DNA from: Roseburia sp. CAG:10041_57
GTDB taxonomy: Bacteria; Bacillota; Clostridia; Lachnospirales; Lachnospiraceae
Direction of reading: 5' to 3'
Assembly (NCBI GenBank): GCA_001916965.1
Contig: MNTL01000060.1
Coordinates: forward strand, 1 to 64,000
Length of the DNA: 64,000 bases
In this document: positions 25,071-34,299 of the stretch, one piece after another
How positions within the stretch are numbered: position 1 is the stretch's first letter
How the letters are laid out: the number at the start of each line of letters is the position of its first letter
Translations under genes and position numbers: made by a program
The notes under the pieces: model-generated
The model's database searches: none
What the model saw: only the letters and a program-made list of their open reading frames with translations
Told to the model about the DNA's origin: nothing

Positions 25071-26066
25071 TTAAACTACCTCATATGGTGTCTTCTCACC
25101 ATTTATATACGCCCTGGCACATACAATAGAGTTCTCTACCATATCAGATACTGCCTCCTGCGTATAGAATGCAGTATGCGGTGTCACTACTACATTGGAA
25201 TAAGATCTCAGAATTGCAAGTTGAGGGTTATTTAGCGGCTCTCCCATACGGTTAAAATAATATAAGCCACTCTCATGCTCTACTACATCCAGTCCTGCGA
25301 ACCCGACCTTACCTGATTCAATACCGTCAATCAAAGCCTGTGTATCCACCAGCGAACCTCTTGCGCAGTTAATCAGGATCACACCCTGCTTCATTTTATC
25401 CATTACTTCATGATTGATCATATGATAATTATCATCTGTTGCCGGTGCATGCAGGGAAATGATATCACACTCTCTGTAAATCGTATCCAGATCTGTATAC
25501 TGTGCATATTGACGCACCTCATCACTTTCATAAATATCATAAGCCAGTATCTTACAGCCAAATCCTGACAAATGCTTGATTACTGTCTTTCCAATTTTAC
25601 CGGTTCCAATAATACCTACTGTCATTCCCGGAAGCTCTCTGCCGATTTTACCCTGTAATGTATAATCCTGAATCTGCGCACGCTGCATGATATACTGTAT
25701 TTTGCGGCAGCCCATCAACATCAGCATAATGGTATAATCAGCTACTGTTGCCGGTGAATAGGTAATGTGAATGACTCCCATTCCTTTTTCTTTGGCATAT
25801 GCACAGTCAATGTGGTCAAATCCTATCGTCCTGGTCGCGATACATTTCACACCCAGCTTATGCCATTTATCAATCATTTCTTTATTAATAACAGTAGTTA
25901 TTATATTAACGACATCATAGCCTTTTGCCTTTTCCAGATTATCCATACAGGGTGTTTCCTTAGTATACGCCCATTCCACCTGATTCTTGCTGCAATATTG
26001 TTCAAAGAAGGGAAGTTCATCAAACTCTCTCATACTGTATACATACATTCTCATATGAATTACCAT
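25071..26066 (-). CDS. D-lactate dehydrogenase-type 2-hydroxyacid dehydrogenase
   Basis: 331-residue NAD-dependent dehydrogenase that reduces pyruvate to D-lactate, a fermentation end step. It shows the Rossmann motif VGIIGTGKIGK, the catalytic Arg in NCARGSLVDTQAL, the Glu in GLDVVEHESGLYY and the His in VVVTPHTAFYT. ATIGFDHID-like residues near 75 (TRTIGFDHIDCAYA) fit the VanH/LdhA subgroup. ATG 26066 follows GGGGTGAG; ATG 26054 is an alternative. It is the last gene of a nine-gene minus-strand run and begins seven bases after the ThrE second half. Related hydroxyacids are possible substrates. Confidence 0.9.
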   Translation of the reverse strand: MVIHMRMYVYSMREFDELPFFEQYCSKNQVEWAYTKETPCMDNLEKAKGYDVVNIITTVINKEMIDKWHKLGVKCIATRTIGFDHIDCAYAKEKGMGVIHITYSPATVADYTIMLMLMGCRKIQYIMQRAQIQDYTLQGKIGRELPGMTVGIIGTGKIGKTVIKHLSGFGCKILAYDIYESDEVRQYAQYTDLDTIYRECDIISLHAPATDDNYHMINHEVMDKMKQGVILINCARGSLVDTQALIDGIESGKVGFAGLDVVEHESGLYYFNRMGEPLNNPQLAILRSYSNVVVTPHTAFYTQEAVSDMVENSIVCARAYINGEKTPYEVV

Positions 26067-26073
26067 GCCTTTC

Positions 26074-26571
26074 TCACCCCTGTTGCCAGGGCTTGTTCTT
26101 CGTAACCTTTAGCCGTCTGTTCCAATTGGTCAACTGATAGAAAATAACGGAAATAAACACAATTCCCACGGCAATGCCCAGTGCCACCAGAAGCGTGATT
26201 CCACCCTGTTCCTGTGCCTTTGCCATATCTCCATCTACAATAGCGCTCATTGTATAGTATAAAGTCCCTCCAGGCGTCAGGGGAATTACCGCCGGTATCA
26301 AAAATACTGTCGCAGGAGCCTTTACAATACGGGCAATGATCTCCGCATATAAGGTTCCTACAATAGCCGGGACAAGATTGCGCATCAGAATTGACATTCC
26401 CAAATCACTGCATATGCAATAGAACAGACTGGTAAGCAGCCCGCCTATGCATCCATATATCAGTTTATCCCGGCGGATTCTGAAAAACAGGCAGAATCCC
26501 AGTGTTCCTATGGCTCCACTCACAATCAGACTGCAATTCCTGATAAGAAATTCCCATATCATACTTACCAC
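26074..26571 (-). CDS. Threonine/serine exporter, ThrE_2 half
   Basis: 165-residue membrane protein with five hydrophobic segments, the DUF3815/ThrE_2 half of the split ThrE exporter (LVPAIVGTLYAEIIARI, KAPATVFLIPAVIPLTPGG, LYYTMSA). The partner half ends 11 bases upstream. AAGGAG seven bases before a GTG at 26571 makes GTG the probable start; the ATG at 26562 is the next option. Together the two proteins should form one transporter that exports threonine/serine or similar small molecules across the membrane. Confidence 0.87.
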   Translation of the reverse strand: MVSMIWEFLIRNCSLIVSGAIGTLGFCLFFRIRRDKLIYGCIGGLLTSLFYCICSDLGMSILMRNLVPAIVGTLYAEIIARIVKAPATVFLIPAVIPLTPGGTLYYTMSAIVDGDMAKAQEQGGITLLVALGIAVGIVFISVIFYQLTNWNRRLKVTKNKPWQQG

Positions 26572-26582
26572 TAATAATCTCC

Positions 26583-27359
26583 TTATTTTGCGAAGCAGAT
26601 TATTGCAAGCGCAAAGCCTGCCGCAATCGCTACCGCCAGAATAATTGCTTCCATCAGTCGCAGAAGTCCCGTGATCATATCTCCGCACATCATATCCCTG
26701 ATGGCATTCATCATATTGATTCCCGGTATCTGAAGCATAATATTGCCTATCATGACTTTATCTACATGAACTGCAATTCCACTTAGGACAGACAGCATAC
26801 ACAATATGCCCACTGCAAAAGATGACAGCAGTGTATATACTACTCTGTTTTTGCTGCGCGGGCCAAATATGTATTCCCAGAAATAGAAAATCCATGCCAC
26901 AATACCTGCTGCCACACCGTCTCTGAGATTCCCTCCAAAAAAGATGGCAAAGGCACTTGCCCCCAGTATATATCCCATCATGCGCGATACAGAAATACGT
27001 CGTCTGTCACCATGCATGATCTCTTCCACTCTCTGTTCTATCTCATCACAGGAGGGCTTATTGGCACAGATATACCTCGACAGTGCATTTAGCTCTTCCA
27101 GTTTACCCAGGTCTGTGGAATAGGAATAGATTCGTCTCGTCTGGGTGAAATTCTGATCATCTGTCGTATGCCAGCTTAAAATAATCAGTGACAGAATTGT
27201 AAATACATCTATGACTCCTCCGCCATATGTGTGGCATATTCTCAGAATGGTATCCTCTACCCTGGATATTTCAGCTCCTGTACACAACATCGCCTCTCCC
27301 ACATCCAATGCCTTCTCCATGATCTTAGGTGCTTCAAAGCAGGTGATTTCCTTCTTCAT
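26583..27359 (-). CDS. Threonine/serine exporter, ThrE_1 half
   Basis: 258 residues: a cytosolic N-terminal part of about 115 residues (MEKALDVGEAMLCTGAEISR, VEDTILRICHTYG) followed by five hydrophobic segments, the DUF1212/ThrE_1 half. LQIPGINMMNAIRDMMCGD is the family's conserved membrane motif. In Corynebacterium ThrE the two halves are one polypeptide; here they are two adjacent genes, as usual in Firmicutes. It begins three bases past the CPBP protease stop. Confidence 0.9.
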   Translation of the reverse strand: MKKEITCFEAPKIMEKALDVGEAMLCTGAEISRVEDTILRICHTYGGGVIDVFTILSLIILSWHTTDDQNFTQTRRIYSYSTDLGKLEELNALSRYICANKPSCDEIEQRVEEIMHGDRRRISVSRMMGYILGASAFAIFFGGNLRDGVAAGIVAWIFYFWEYIFGPRSKNRVVYTLLSSFAVGILCMLSVLSGIAVHVDKVMIGNIMLQIPGINMMNAIRDMMCGDMITGLLRLMEAIILAVAIAAGFALAIICFAK

Positions 27360-27362
27360 GCA

Positions 27363-28328
27363 CTATGCCTCTTTTGCTTCCTGCTCATTACTGCTGACTA
27401 CCGGATGTTTCTTTAAATACAGCATGAACACAACTGCTGCTATGATAAACGGTATACCTGCTACAATACCTGTCGGCGCAGGTCCAACAAAGAAATTGCC
27501 GCCATCCTTTGTAAAATATGCAGCCTGTGACATCATGACATTCACTGCGCTGTGTGCGAAGATCGCAGGGAAAATACTTCCGCTCCTCAGACTGATAAAG
27601 GAATAAATACAGCCTGTGACCATACCAAATACGCACATAGCAAGAATACCTGTGAATGGATATCCCGCATAGCCTGTACCATAATAATATCCAAGAGATA
27701 CCAAAGGCGCATACCACAGACCAGATATCAGACCACTGATCAGAATTGCCTTTGTCGTACCAAACTTACGATACAGCTTCGGAAGCAGATAACCTCTCCA
27801 GCCCCATTCTTCACCAAAGCTGTTGATTACATCCAGTACTGGCGCTGAGAATACATTAATTAATAAAGTTGTCTTGAAATTCGCAATGATATTCACTGCA
27901 TCCAGCTCTGAGCCGTTATCTATTGCAGCCTGTACGAAATTCGTCATGGATGCATCATAATTGTCATGGAAAATTATAAAATACAGAACTGCTCCAAGAA
28001 AAGTCAGCGCTGTTGTTCCAAACCATCCAAACAGAAAGCAGAACTTATGCTTTGCAAAATTAAACTGGAATCCTGAATGTAACAAGCCTTCCTTTGTCAT
28101 GACTCTGGCGATCAGAGATGCAAAAGCCGGTGCAAACATCATGGAACTGATCATATTGACCGCTTCCTTTACCGTGTCCACATCTCCACTCTGATACATG
28201 GGCTTAATGACTCCAAGCTCTGCAATCCATGCAATACCAAATACTGCGATCAAAAAGATCGTAAGTCTTTTGGTTTCTATCTTGGGATCTTCTACTCCTA
28301 CTACTTTTCTCTTTTTTTCTTCTGCCAT
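27363..28328 (-). CDS. CPBP-family intramembrane metalloprotease
   Basis: 321-residue polytopic protein of the CAAX/CPBP (Abi) protease family, related to Rce1 and bacteriocin self-immunity proteins. It carries the glutamate motif GEEWGWRGYLLPKL (EExxxR) and the C-terminal IFAHSAVNVM (HxxxN). About eight hydrophobic segments surround them. There is no bacteriocin gene nearby; the upstream neighbour is an ABC exporter and the downstream one the ThrE exporter. The role in the cell is not known. GAAAGG precedes the ATG. Confidence 0.88.
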   Translation of the reverse strand: MAEEKKRKVVGVEDPKIETKRLTIFLIAVFGIAWIAELGVIKPMYQSGDVDTVKEAVNMISSMMFAPAFASLIARVMTKEGLLHSGFQFNFAKHKFCFLFGWFGTTALTFLGAVLYFIIFHDNYDASMTNFVQAAIDNGSELDAVNIIANFKTTLLINVFSAPVLDVINSFGEEWGWRGYLLPKLYRKFGTTKAILISGLISGLWYAPLVSLGYYYGTGYAGYPFTGILAMCVFGMVTGCIYSFISLRSGSIFPAIFAHSAVNVMMSQAAYFTKDGGNFFVGPAPTGIVAGIPFIIAAVVFMLYLKKHPVVSSNEQEAKEA

Positions 28329-28348
28329 ACCTTTCTTACTGCCTTCCT

Positions 28349-30109
28349 TTACTTAATTTCATTAGCCATCACATAGAATTGATGATAAATGCCACCCAGT
28401 GCCATCAATTCATCATGATTACCTTCTTCTACAATTCCTTCGTCTGTCAGTACCAGAATTCTGTCTGAATTACGAATACTTGATAATCTGTGTGCAATCG
28501 TAAGTGTTGTTCTGCCCTTTGCAAGCTCGTTAAGGGACTTCGCTACTGCATATTCACTCTCATTATCCAATGCAGAGGTAGCCTCATCCAGAATGATAAT
28601 AGGGGGATTTTTCAAGAACACCCTGGCAATGCTGATACGTTGCTTCTGTCCTCCTGAGAGCTTTACACCACGTTCTCCAACATACGTATCATATCCATCT
28701 CTGAGTCCTCTTATGAATTCATCTGCTCCTGCCTTTTTCGCAGCTTCTATTACTTCTTCTCTGGAAGCGCCCGGCTTACCATAGGCAATATTATCATACA
28801 CCGTTCCTGAGAACAGATATACATCCTGCTGTACAATACCGATATTCTGTCTCAGACTCTTCAATGTCAGGTTTCGGATACTGGTGCCGTCCACCGTAAT
28901 CGTTCCTCCAGATACGTCATAGAATCTGGGAATCAGATTGCACAACGTAGTCTTACCACCACCGGAAGGACCTACAATTGCCAGCTTCTCACCTGCATGA
29001 ATCGTCAGATTCAGATGATGAAATACCTTGTTATGGTCGTCTGGATATTCAAAGCTTACGTTTTCAAAGATAATCTCACCCTTTGGATTTACCAGCTCCT
29101 TTGCATCCGGCTCATCAAATATCTCAATATCTGCATCCATGATCTGAATAAATCTCTCTATACCTGTGATACCGCGCTGGAACTGCTCTGCAAATTCAAT
29201 GATTCTGCGGATTGTAGCAATCAGTGTAGATACATACATGACATACGCTACCATATCTCCGGGCAGAATCTGCTGTTCCATAAGGAAATATCCACCGCCC
29301 AGAATCACGACCAGATACATCAGACCATCAAATACTCTGGTAGAAGTATTGAACATACCCATGAGCATATACGTATAGGTCTTGATCTTTAAAAATTCCT
29401 GATTGCCCTCTTCAAATTTCTCTTTCTCCAGCTCTTCATTGGTAAAAGCCTTTACGACCTTCTGTCCAAGTAAGCTGTCCTCTATCTTGGCATTCAACTC
29501 ACCAATCTGATAACGCTGCTGTCCAAAGGCAGAACGCATCTTACGGTTGATCATACGGCATACGATAGTCATTATAGGCACGAATATAAATACCATGACA
29601 GTAAGCAGCAGATGTATTCTTGCCAGAATAATAAAAGATATCACAATTTTGAGACCGGCAATGAAAAATTCCTCCGGACAGTGATGTGCAAATTCTGTTA
29701 CTTCAAATAAGTCGTTGGTAATACGGCCCATGATCTGACCGACTTTGGTATTATTGAAATACGTATTGGAAAGCTGCTGAAGATGTGCATAAGCATCTCT
29801 ACGCATATCTGTCTCTATCTTTGCTCCCATGACATGTCCGACATCTGCCATATAATAATTGGCGAGACAATCTATGATACGCAGGATAAAATAGAGAAAT
29901 CCAAGTCCTGCTATCATTTTCGTTGTAAGCAGCGCTACATCCTGTAAAGCAGTATTCGTAATCTGCCTGATTATAAGAGGCAGTATAATTTCACAGATGG
30001 TAGTCAGCGCTGCACAGAACAGATCAGTAAACAGTGTCTTGTAATATGGCCTGAAATAAGGCAAAAATCGCTTAATCAGTTCTGATGTTGTATATTTCTT
30101 CGAGTCCAT
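28349..30109 (-). CDS. ABC exporter, fused membrane and ATPase half-transporter
   Basis: 586 residues with six transmembrane segments (ABC_membrane, about 20-300) and an ATPase domain (about 340-580). The ATPase domain has Walker A GPSGGGKTT, signature LSGGQKQR, Walker B IIILDEATSALD and the H-loop LTIAHRLSSI, so the site is complete and a homodimer is expected. The substrate is unknown; MsbA/multidrug-like exporters have this form. AAAGGA precedes ATG 30109 at good spacing; the ATG at 30115 is too close. It lies 19 bases after dtd, in the middle of the nine-gene run. Confidence 0.92.
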   Translation of the reverse strand: MDSKKYTTSELIKRFLPYFRPYYKTLFTDLFCAALTTICEIILPLIIRQITNTALQDVALLTTKMIAGLGFLYFILRIIDCLANYYMADVGHVMGAKIETDMRRDAYAHLQQLSNTYFNNTKVGQIMGRITNDLFEVTEFAHHCPEEFFIAGLKIVISFIILARIHLLLTVMVFIFVPIMTIVCRMINRKMRSAFGQQRYQIGELNAKIEDSLLGQKVVKAFTNEELEKEKFEEGNQEFLKIKTYTYMLMGMFNTSTRVFDGLMYLVVILGGGYFLMEQQILPGDMVAYVMYVSTLIATIRRIIEFAEQFQRGITGIERFIQIMDADIEIFDEPDAKELVNPKGEIIFENVSFEYPDDHNKVFHHLNLTIHAGEKLAIVGPSGGGKTTLCNLIPRFYDVSGGTITVDGTSIRNLTLKSLRQNIGIVQQDVYLFSGTVYDNIAYGKPGASREEVIEAAKKAGADEFIRGLRDGYDTYVGERGVKLSGGQKQRISIARVFLKNPPIIILDEATSALDNESEYAVAKSLNELAKGRTTLTIAHRLSSIRNSDRILVLTDEGIVEEGNHDELMALGGIYHQFYVMANEIK

Positions 30110-30128
30110 TCTCATTTCCTTTCTATCA

Positions 30129-30581
30129 TCACTTCACTATTTCATTGGAATCCAGCATAATGGTAAAAGGTCCGTCATTTAAAAGAGACACCTTCATATC
30201 TGCCCCAAAGCTGCCATGTTCTGTATGGAAGCCCTTTGCCTTAACAGAATCAATGATATACTCATACAGCTCATTTGCAAGCTGGGGATTGCCTGCATCT
30301 GTGAAAGAAGGGCGGTTTCCCTTACGACAGTCAGCATATAATGTGAATTGGGAGACAATCAGAAACTCTCCCTGCACATCTGCCGCTGCAAGATTGGTCT
30401 TGCCCTGTGCATCATCAAAAATACGCAGCTTTGTCATTTTATCGACCAGCTTGTCTGCAATCTGCTTCGTGTCTGTATCTGCCACACCGACAAATACCAG
30501 CAGACCATGTCCAATCTGTCCTATCGTCTCACCATCCACCGCAACTGCAGCTTCCCTTACTCTCTGAATTAATAATTTCAT
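30129..30581 (-). CDS. dtd: D-aminoacyl-tRNA deacylase
   Basis: 150-residue cytosolic enzyme that strips D-amino acids (and mischarged glycine) from tRNA. It has the two family signatures: VSQFTLYADCRKGNRPSF with the catalytic SQxT and, near the C-terminus, NDGPFTIMLDS (NxGP). The second motif reads GPF where GPV is common, a mild change. The length is standard. It lies between the fumarase beta gene (13 bases) and the ABC exporter (19 bases). Confidence 0.95.
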   Translation of the reverse strand: MKLLIQRVREAAVAVDGETIGQIGHGLLVFVGVADTDTKQIADKLVDKMTKLRIFDDAQGKTNLAAADVQGEFLIVSQFTLYADCRKGNRPSFTDAGNPQLANELYEYIIDSVKAKGFHTEHGSFGADMKVSLLNDGPFTIMLDSNEIVK

Positions 30582-30594
30582 GTTTGTTTGCCTT

Positions 30595-31149
30595 TCAGTC
30601 TTCCTGTTTATATTCTTCTATTGCTGTCTCATACAGATTATTGCCCAGACTGTCAATAACAACGATAACAGGGAAGTCTTTTACCTCCAGTCTGCGGATA
30701 GCCTCTGTTCCCAGATCATCATATGCAACCACTTCTGAAGAGAGTATGGACTTTGACAGCAGCGCACCAGCACCACCTACGGCAGCAAAATACACGGCTC
30801 CATTGCGTACAATAGCTTCTTTTACTGCATCACTTCTCTTACCCTTACCTATCATTCCCTTTAATCCAAGATCCAGTAATCTGGGCGCATACTTATCCAT
30901 ACGGCTTGCCGTTGTTGGTCCTGCTGAACCGATGGGTCTGCCTTCTCTTGCAGGAGACGGCCCCATATAATAAATAATGTTATTTTCCAGGGAAACAGGG
31001 AGCTGTTCTCCTCTGTTCAATGCCTTATCCATACGCAGATGTGCAGCATCTCTTGCGGTGTAAATAGCTCCTGTAATATATACATAATCCCCTGCACGCA
31101 GCTCTCGCGCAGTCTGTGCATCCAAAGGTGCATTGATATGTCTGTCCAT
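30595..31149 (-). CDS. Class I fumarate hydratase, beta subunit
   Basis: 184-residue C-terminal half of a two-subunit, oxygen-sensitive [4Fe-4S] fumarase or tartrate dehydratase. It shows LRAGDYVYITGAIYTARDAA, YMGPSPAREGRPIGSAGPTT, GLKGMIGKGKRSD and VYFAAVGGAGALL. It forms a pair with the alpha gene 13 bases upstream. Fumarase fits best for a fermenting anaerobe making fumarate/succinate; tartrate dehydratase cannot be excluded by sequence alone. Confidence 0.92.
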   Translation of the reverse strand: MDRHINAPLDAQTARELRAGDYVYITGAIYTARDAAHLRMDKALNRGEQLPVSLENNIIYYMGPSPAREGRPIGSAGPTTASRMDKYAPRLLDLGLKGMIGKGKRSDAVKEAIVRNGAVYFAAVGGAGALLSKSILSSEVVAYDDLGTEAIRRLEVKDFPVIVVIDSLGNNLYETAIEEYKQED

Positions 31150-31162
31150 TTCTTCGTCCTCC

Positions 31163-32005
31163 TTACAATACCCTTACGGCGTGTCTGTTTACATGACAGC
31201 ATATATTGACAGCTACAGGAAGTCCTGCAATATGTGTTGCATAGGTATTGATATTCACTGCCAGCGCTGTTGTTGTACCACCAAGACCACCTGGTCCGAT
31301 TCCTGTTTTATTGATTCTCTCCAGTAATTCCTCTTCCATTTCTTTTACGTAAGGAATCGTAGAATGTTCATTCACAGGTCTTGTAAGTGCCTGCTTTGCC
31401 ATAAGTGCGCATTTTTCAAAAGTGCCGCCAATACCGACACCGACTACCATAGGAGGACAGGCATTGGGACCTGCATCTTTTACAGCTGTCAGGATTGCAT
31501 TCTTCACGCCCTCAATACCATCTGCCGGTTTGAGCATAAATACACGGCTCATATTCTCACTGCCAAAGCCCTTGGGTGCAACTGTTATTTTCACCTCATC
31601 ACCGCTTACAATAGAATAATGAATGGTTGCAGGTGTATTGTCCTTTGTATTCTCACGGATCAGAGGATCTTTCACAACAGATTTCCTCAAGTATCCTTCT
31701 ACATAACCCTGACGCACGCCTTCATGGATTGCCTCTTCCAGAGAGCCCCCCTCAAAGTGTACATCCTGTCCAATCTCCATAAATACTACTGCCATTCCCG
31801 TATCCTGGCAGATTGGTATCATATCTTCTCCGGCTATTTTAAGATTATCCTGAAGCTGGTTTAAAATCTGCTTTCCAAGACCGCTCTTTTCAGTCTCTAC
31901 TGCATTTTTCAATGCTGCATCCATATCCGGTGTCAGATAATGATTGGCTTCTATACACATCTCTCTGATGTTACTGGTTACATCATTTACATGAATTGTT
32001 CTCAT
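31163..32005 (-). CDS. Class I fumarate hydratase, alpha subunit
   Basis: 280-residue subunit holding the [4Fe-4S] cluster. Likely ligands are the cysteines in PICQDTGMAV, AGPNACPPMVVG and the conserved IGGTFEKCALMAKQAL; GPGGLGGTTTALAVN is the family's glycine-rich segment. ATG 32005 follows GGAGGAGGAC and is clearly the start; an in-frame codon at 32029 overlaps that site. It is followed by the beta subunit and preceded by ybaK (39 bases). Confidence 0.93.
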   Translation of the reverse strand: MRTIHVNDVTSNIREMCIEANHYLTPDMDAALKNAVETEKSGLGKQILNQLQDNLKIAGEDMIPICQDTGMAVVFMEIGQDVHFEGGSLEEAIHEGVRQGYVEGYLRKSVVKDPLIRENTKDNTPATIHYSIVSGDEVKITVAPKGFGSENMSRVFMLKPADGIEGVKNAILTAVKDAGPNACPPMVVGVGIGGTFEKCALMAKQALTRPVNEHSTIPYVKEMEEELLERINKTGIGPGGLGGTTTALAVNINTYATHIAGLPVAVNICCHVNRHAVRVL

Positions 32006-32044
32006 GTGTCCTCCTCCATATCCCTGCAATATCGTAATCTCTGC

Positions 32045-32527
32045 TTACGCTGTAATATCCGCAAATTCTGCATTGGCTGCCTTTGCCAGGTCCTGTGGTG
32101 CCAGCTCCAGCTGCATGCCCAGCTTACCTCCGCTGACAATCATCTTCTCCAGAGCCTGCGCACTCTCATCAATTCTGGTCACATACTGTTTCTTCATTCC
32201 AATCGCAGTACAGCCTCCACGGATATAACCGGTTACTGCATTGATATCTTTTACATGAAGCATGGCGACCGACTTCTCGCCTACGGATTTTGCTGCCTTT
32301 TTCATATCCAGTTCTGCTTCAATTGGAATGACAAATACGAAATAGTTCTTGCTGTTTCCCTGTGTTACCAGAGTTTTATATACCTTCTCATGTGGCAGTC
32401 CCAGCATATCCGCTATCTGAATACCATCTACAAATTCATCACATTCATATGTATGCGCCTCATAAGGAATCTTCTTCGTCTCCAGAAGACGCATTGCATT
32501 CGTCTTAATTTCTTTATTTTTAGCCAT
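32045..32527 (-). CDS. ybaK: Cys-tRNA(Pro) deacylase, YbaK/EbsC family
   Basis: 160-residue trans-editing enzyme that hydrolyses Cys-tRNA(Pro) in the cytosol. It shows the YbaK fold motifs: KTLVTQGNSKNYFVFVIP with the catalytic-region lysine, GYIRGGCTAIGMKK and the C-terminal GKLGMQLELAPQDL. The length is typical. It is the first gene of the nine-gene minus-strand run; upstream are two stacked terminators from the PTS side. Confidence 0.93.
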   Translation of the reverse strand: MAKNKEIKTNAMRLLETKKIPYEAHTYECDEFVDGIQIADMLGLPHEKVYKTLVTQGNSKNYFVFVIPIEAELDMKKAAKSVGEKSVAMLHVKDINAVTGYIRGGCTAIGMKKQYVTRIDESAQALEKMIVSGGKLGMQLELAPQDLAKAANAEFADITA

Positions 32528-32593
32528 ATTTATGCCCCTTTTCCATTATTGCATATACTATCCGCATATGCCTTCATAGTATCATAAGCACAC

Positions 32594-32635
32594 GCAAAAT
32601 AAAAGAGGAACCTGTGCGGCTCTTCTTTTGCTGTG
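32594..32635 (-). repeat. Dispersed 42-bp terminator-like repeat, copy 1
   Basis: 39 of 42 bases match the sequence at 39951-39992, in the same orientation. On the minus strand it forms a 12-bp hairpin (one mismatch, one G-U) followed by TTTTATTTT. Here it sits directly behind the IICB terminator, as a second tandem terminator before ybaK. Confidence 0.75.
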
Positions 32636-32642
32636 CAATAAA

Positions 32643-32670
32643 AGAAGCGGTTCCAACCGGAACCGCTTCT
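32643..32670 (-). terminator. Terminator of the PTS IICB gene
   Basis: A perfect 12-bp stem (AGAAGCGGTTCC with GGAACCGCTTCT), four-base loop and TTTTATT on the minus strand, 47 bases past the IICB stop. Confidence 0.9.
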
Positions 32671-32716
32671 GAATAAAAAGGGATTATACCTTATCTCTTA
32701 AACATAATGTTTTTAG

Positions 32717-34189
32717 TTACTTGCATAATTTTTTGAACTCATCAGCTACGAACTGAACCTTTGTTCCAATGATAACCTGAACAGCTGTTTTGCTAGGTCT
32801 GATAACACCTGCAGCACCGGCTGACTTGATTTTCTTCTCATTCACCAAAGAGCTGTCTTTTACCTCAAGACGAAGTCTTGTAATACAGTTATCAATACTT
32901 TTAACGTTTGTTGCACCACCAACACCCTCTAAGATGGCTGCTGCTACAGCTGTGTAATCACTGCTGCCAAGGTCTGCTTTTTTCTCTGCTTCTACATCAT
33001 CATCTTCTCTACCAGGAGTTTTCAGGTCAAACTTTGTGATAGCGAAACGGAATACAACGTAGAATACAAGAAATGCTGCAATACCAAGAGGAATGATCAT
33101 CCATGTATTCTTTGCTGCCGGAAGGGATGCAGAGAAAAGAAGGTCTGTTGCTCCGGCAGAGAAACTGAAACCTGCCCTGAATCCAACTAATACCGTGATT
33201 ACCGTGAAGATACCATATAATAATGCATACACAACATAAAGTGCCGGTGCAAGGAACATGAAACCAAACTCAAATGGCTCTGTAACACCACAAACAAATG
33301 AACAGATAGCTGCCGAAGCAACAAGTCCTATCGCAACTTTCTTCTTGTTACTCTTAGCTGTCTGGATCATAGCAAGAGCTGCGCCCGGTATACCGAACAT
33401 CATACATGGGAAGAATCCAGACATATACATACCTAAATCCCATGTTACATCTGCTGACGTCTCGCCTGCCCAGAAATGCTGTAAATCCCCAAGTCCGATT
33501 GTATTAAACCAGAATACATTGTTCAGCGCATGATGTAATCCGGTTGGAATGAGCAATCTGTTTAAGAATGCATAAATACCTGCACCAACAGCTTCAAGTC
33601 CCACAATTCCTTCACCTATACTAACTAACGCACCAAATAATAAAGGCCAGATGAATAATAAAATTGCGGACACTACAATAGAAACAACACCTGCAACGAT
33701 TGCTACACAACGTTTACCACTAAAGAATGATAACCAGTCAGGCAATTTTGTACCTTTAAATTTGTTGTAGCATGTTGCACCGATAATACCGGCAAGGATA
33801 CCGATAAATGGGTTTGCAATCTTACTGAATGCAAGCACTTTTGTCTCATTCTCTGCAATTACCGGCATTAATGTTGTAACAACGTCTGTAGAAAGAAGGT
33901 TTGTCATCATTAACCATGATGCTAAAGCTGCAAGAGCTGCTGTACCATCATTGTCATCTGCCATACCAACGCCGACGCCGATAACAAAAAGAATTGCCAT
34001 GTTATCAATTAAAGCTCCACCTGCTTTTACAAGGAAGAATCCAATCATCTCAACAATACCGGTAACATCACCACCCTGCATGGTAGATGGACAAAGCGCA
34101 TATCCAATACCCATTAAGATACCACAGATTGGTAGACACGCTACAGGAAGCATTAAAGCTTTTCCTAATTTCTGTAAATACTTCATCAT
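32717..34189 (-). CDS. PTS IICB permease, GlcNAc/glucose type
   Basis: 490-residue sugar permease. Residues 1-385 are the membrane EIIC domain with NRLLIPTGLHHALNNVFWF, closer to the N-acetylglucosamine (NagE) pattern than to PtsG, and GVTEPFEFGFMFLAP at the sugar site. After a charged linker, residues about 410-490 are EIIB with the phosphocysteine in SIDNCITRLRLEV. It imports and phosphorylates the sugar using the IIA encoded just upstream. GlcNAc fits the nagA fragment at the right edge of the window, but the two are 30 kb apart, so the sugar is inferred. It is the last gene of the antiterminator-IIA-IICB unit. Confidence 0.9.
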   Translation of the reverse strand: MMKYLQKLGKALMLPVACLPICGILMGIGYALCPSTMQGGDVTGIVEMIGFFLVKAGGALIDNMAILFVIGVGVGMADDNDGTAALAALASWLMMTNLLSTDVVTTLMPVIAENETKVLAFSKIANPFIGILAGIIGATCYNKFKGTKLPDWLSFFSGKRCVAIVAGVVSIVVSAILLFIWPLLFGALVSIGEGIVGLEAVGAGIYAFLNRLLIPTGLHHALNNVFWFNTIGLGDLQHFWAGETSADVTWDLGMYMSGFFPCMMFGIPGAALAMIQTAKSNKKKVAIGLVASAAICSFVCGVTEPFEFGFMFLAPALYVVYALLYGIFTVITVLVGFRAGFSFSAGATDLLFSASLPAAKNTWMIIPLGIAAFLVFYVVFRFAITKFDLKTPGREDDDVEAEKKADLGSSDYTAVAAAILEGVGGATNVKSIDNCITRLRLEVKDSSLVNEKKIKSAGAAGVIRPSKTAVQVIIGTKVQFVADEFKKLCK

Positions 34190-34299
34190 ACTAAAAGCCC
34201 CTCCTTTTTAATAATCCCTTTTAGTTTTATTTTATACCGTTATAAACACGGATATAATACATTTTATCAACTCTGCATTGACCTTTATTTTGTTGTTCT

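Noticed and set aside
27363..30109. Bacteriocin export/immunity locus (CPBP protease plus ABC exporter)
   Set aside because: The ABC protein has no N-terminal C39 peptidase and there is no leader-peptide gene; the genes sit in a metabolic run.
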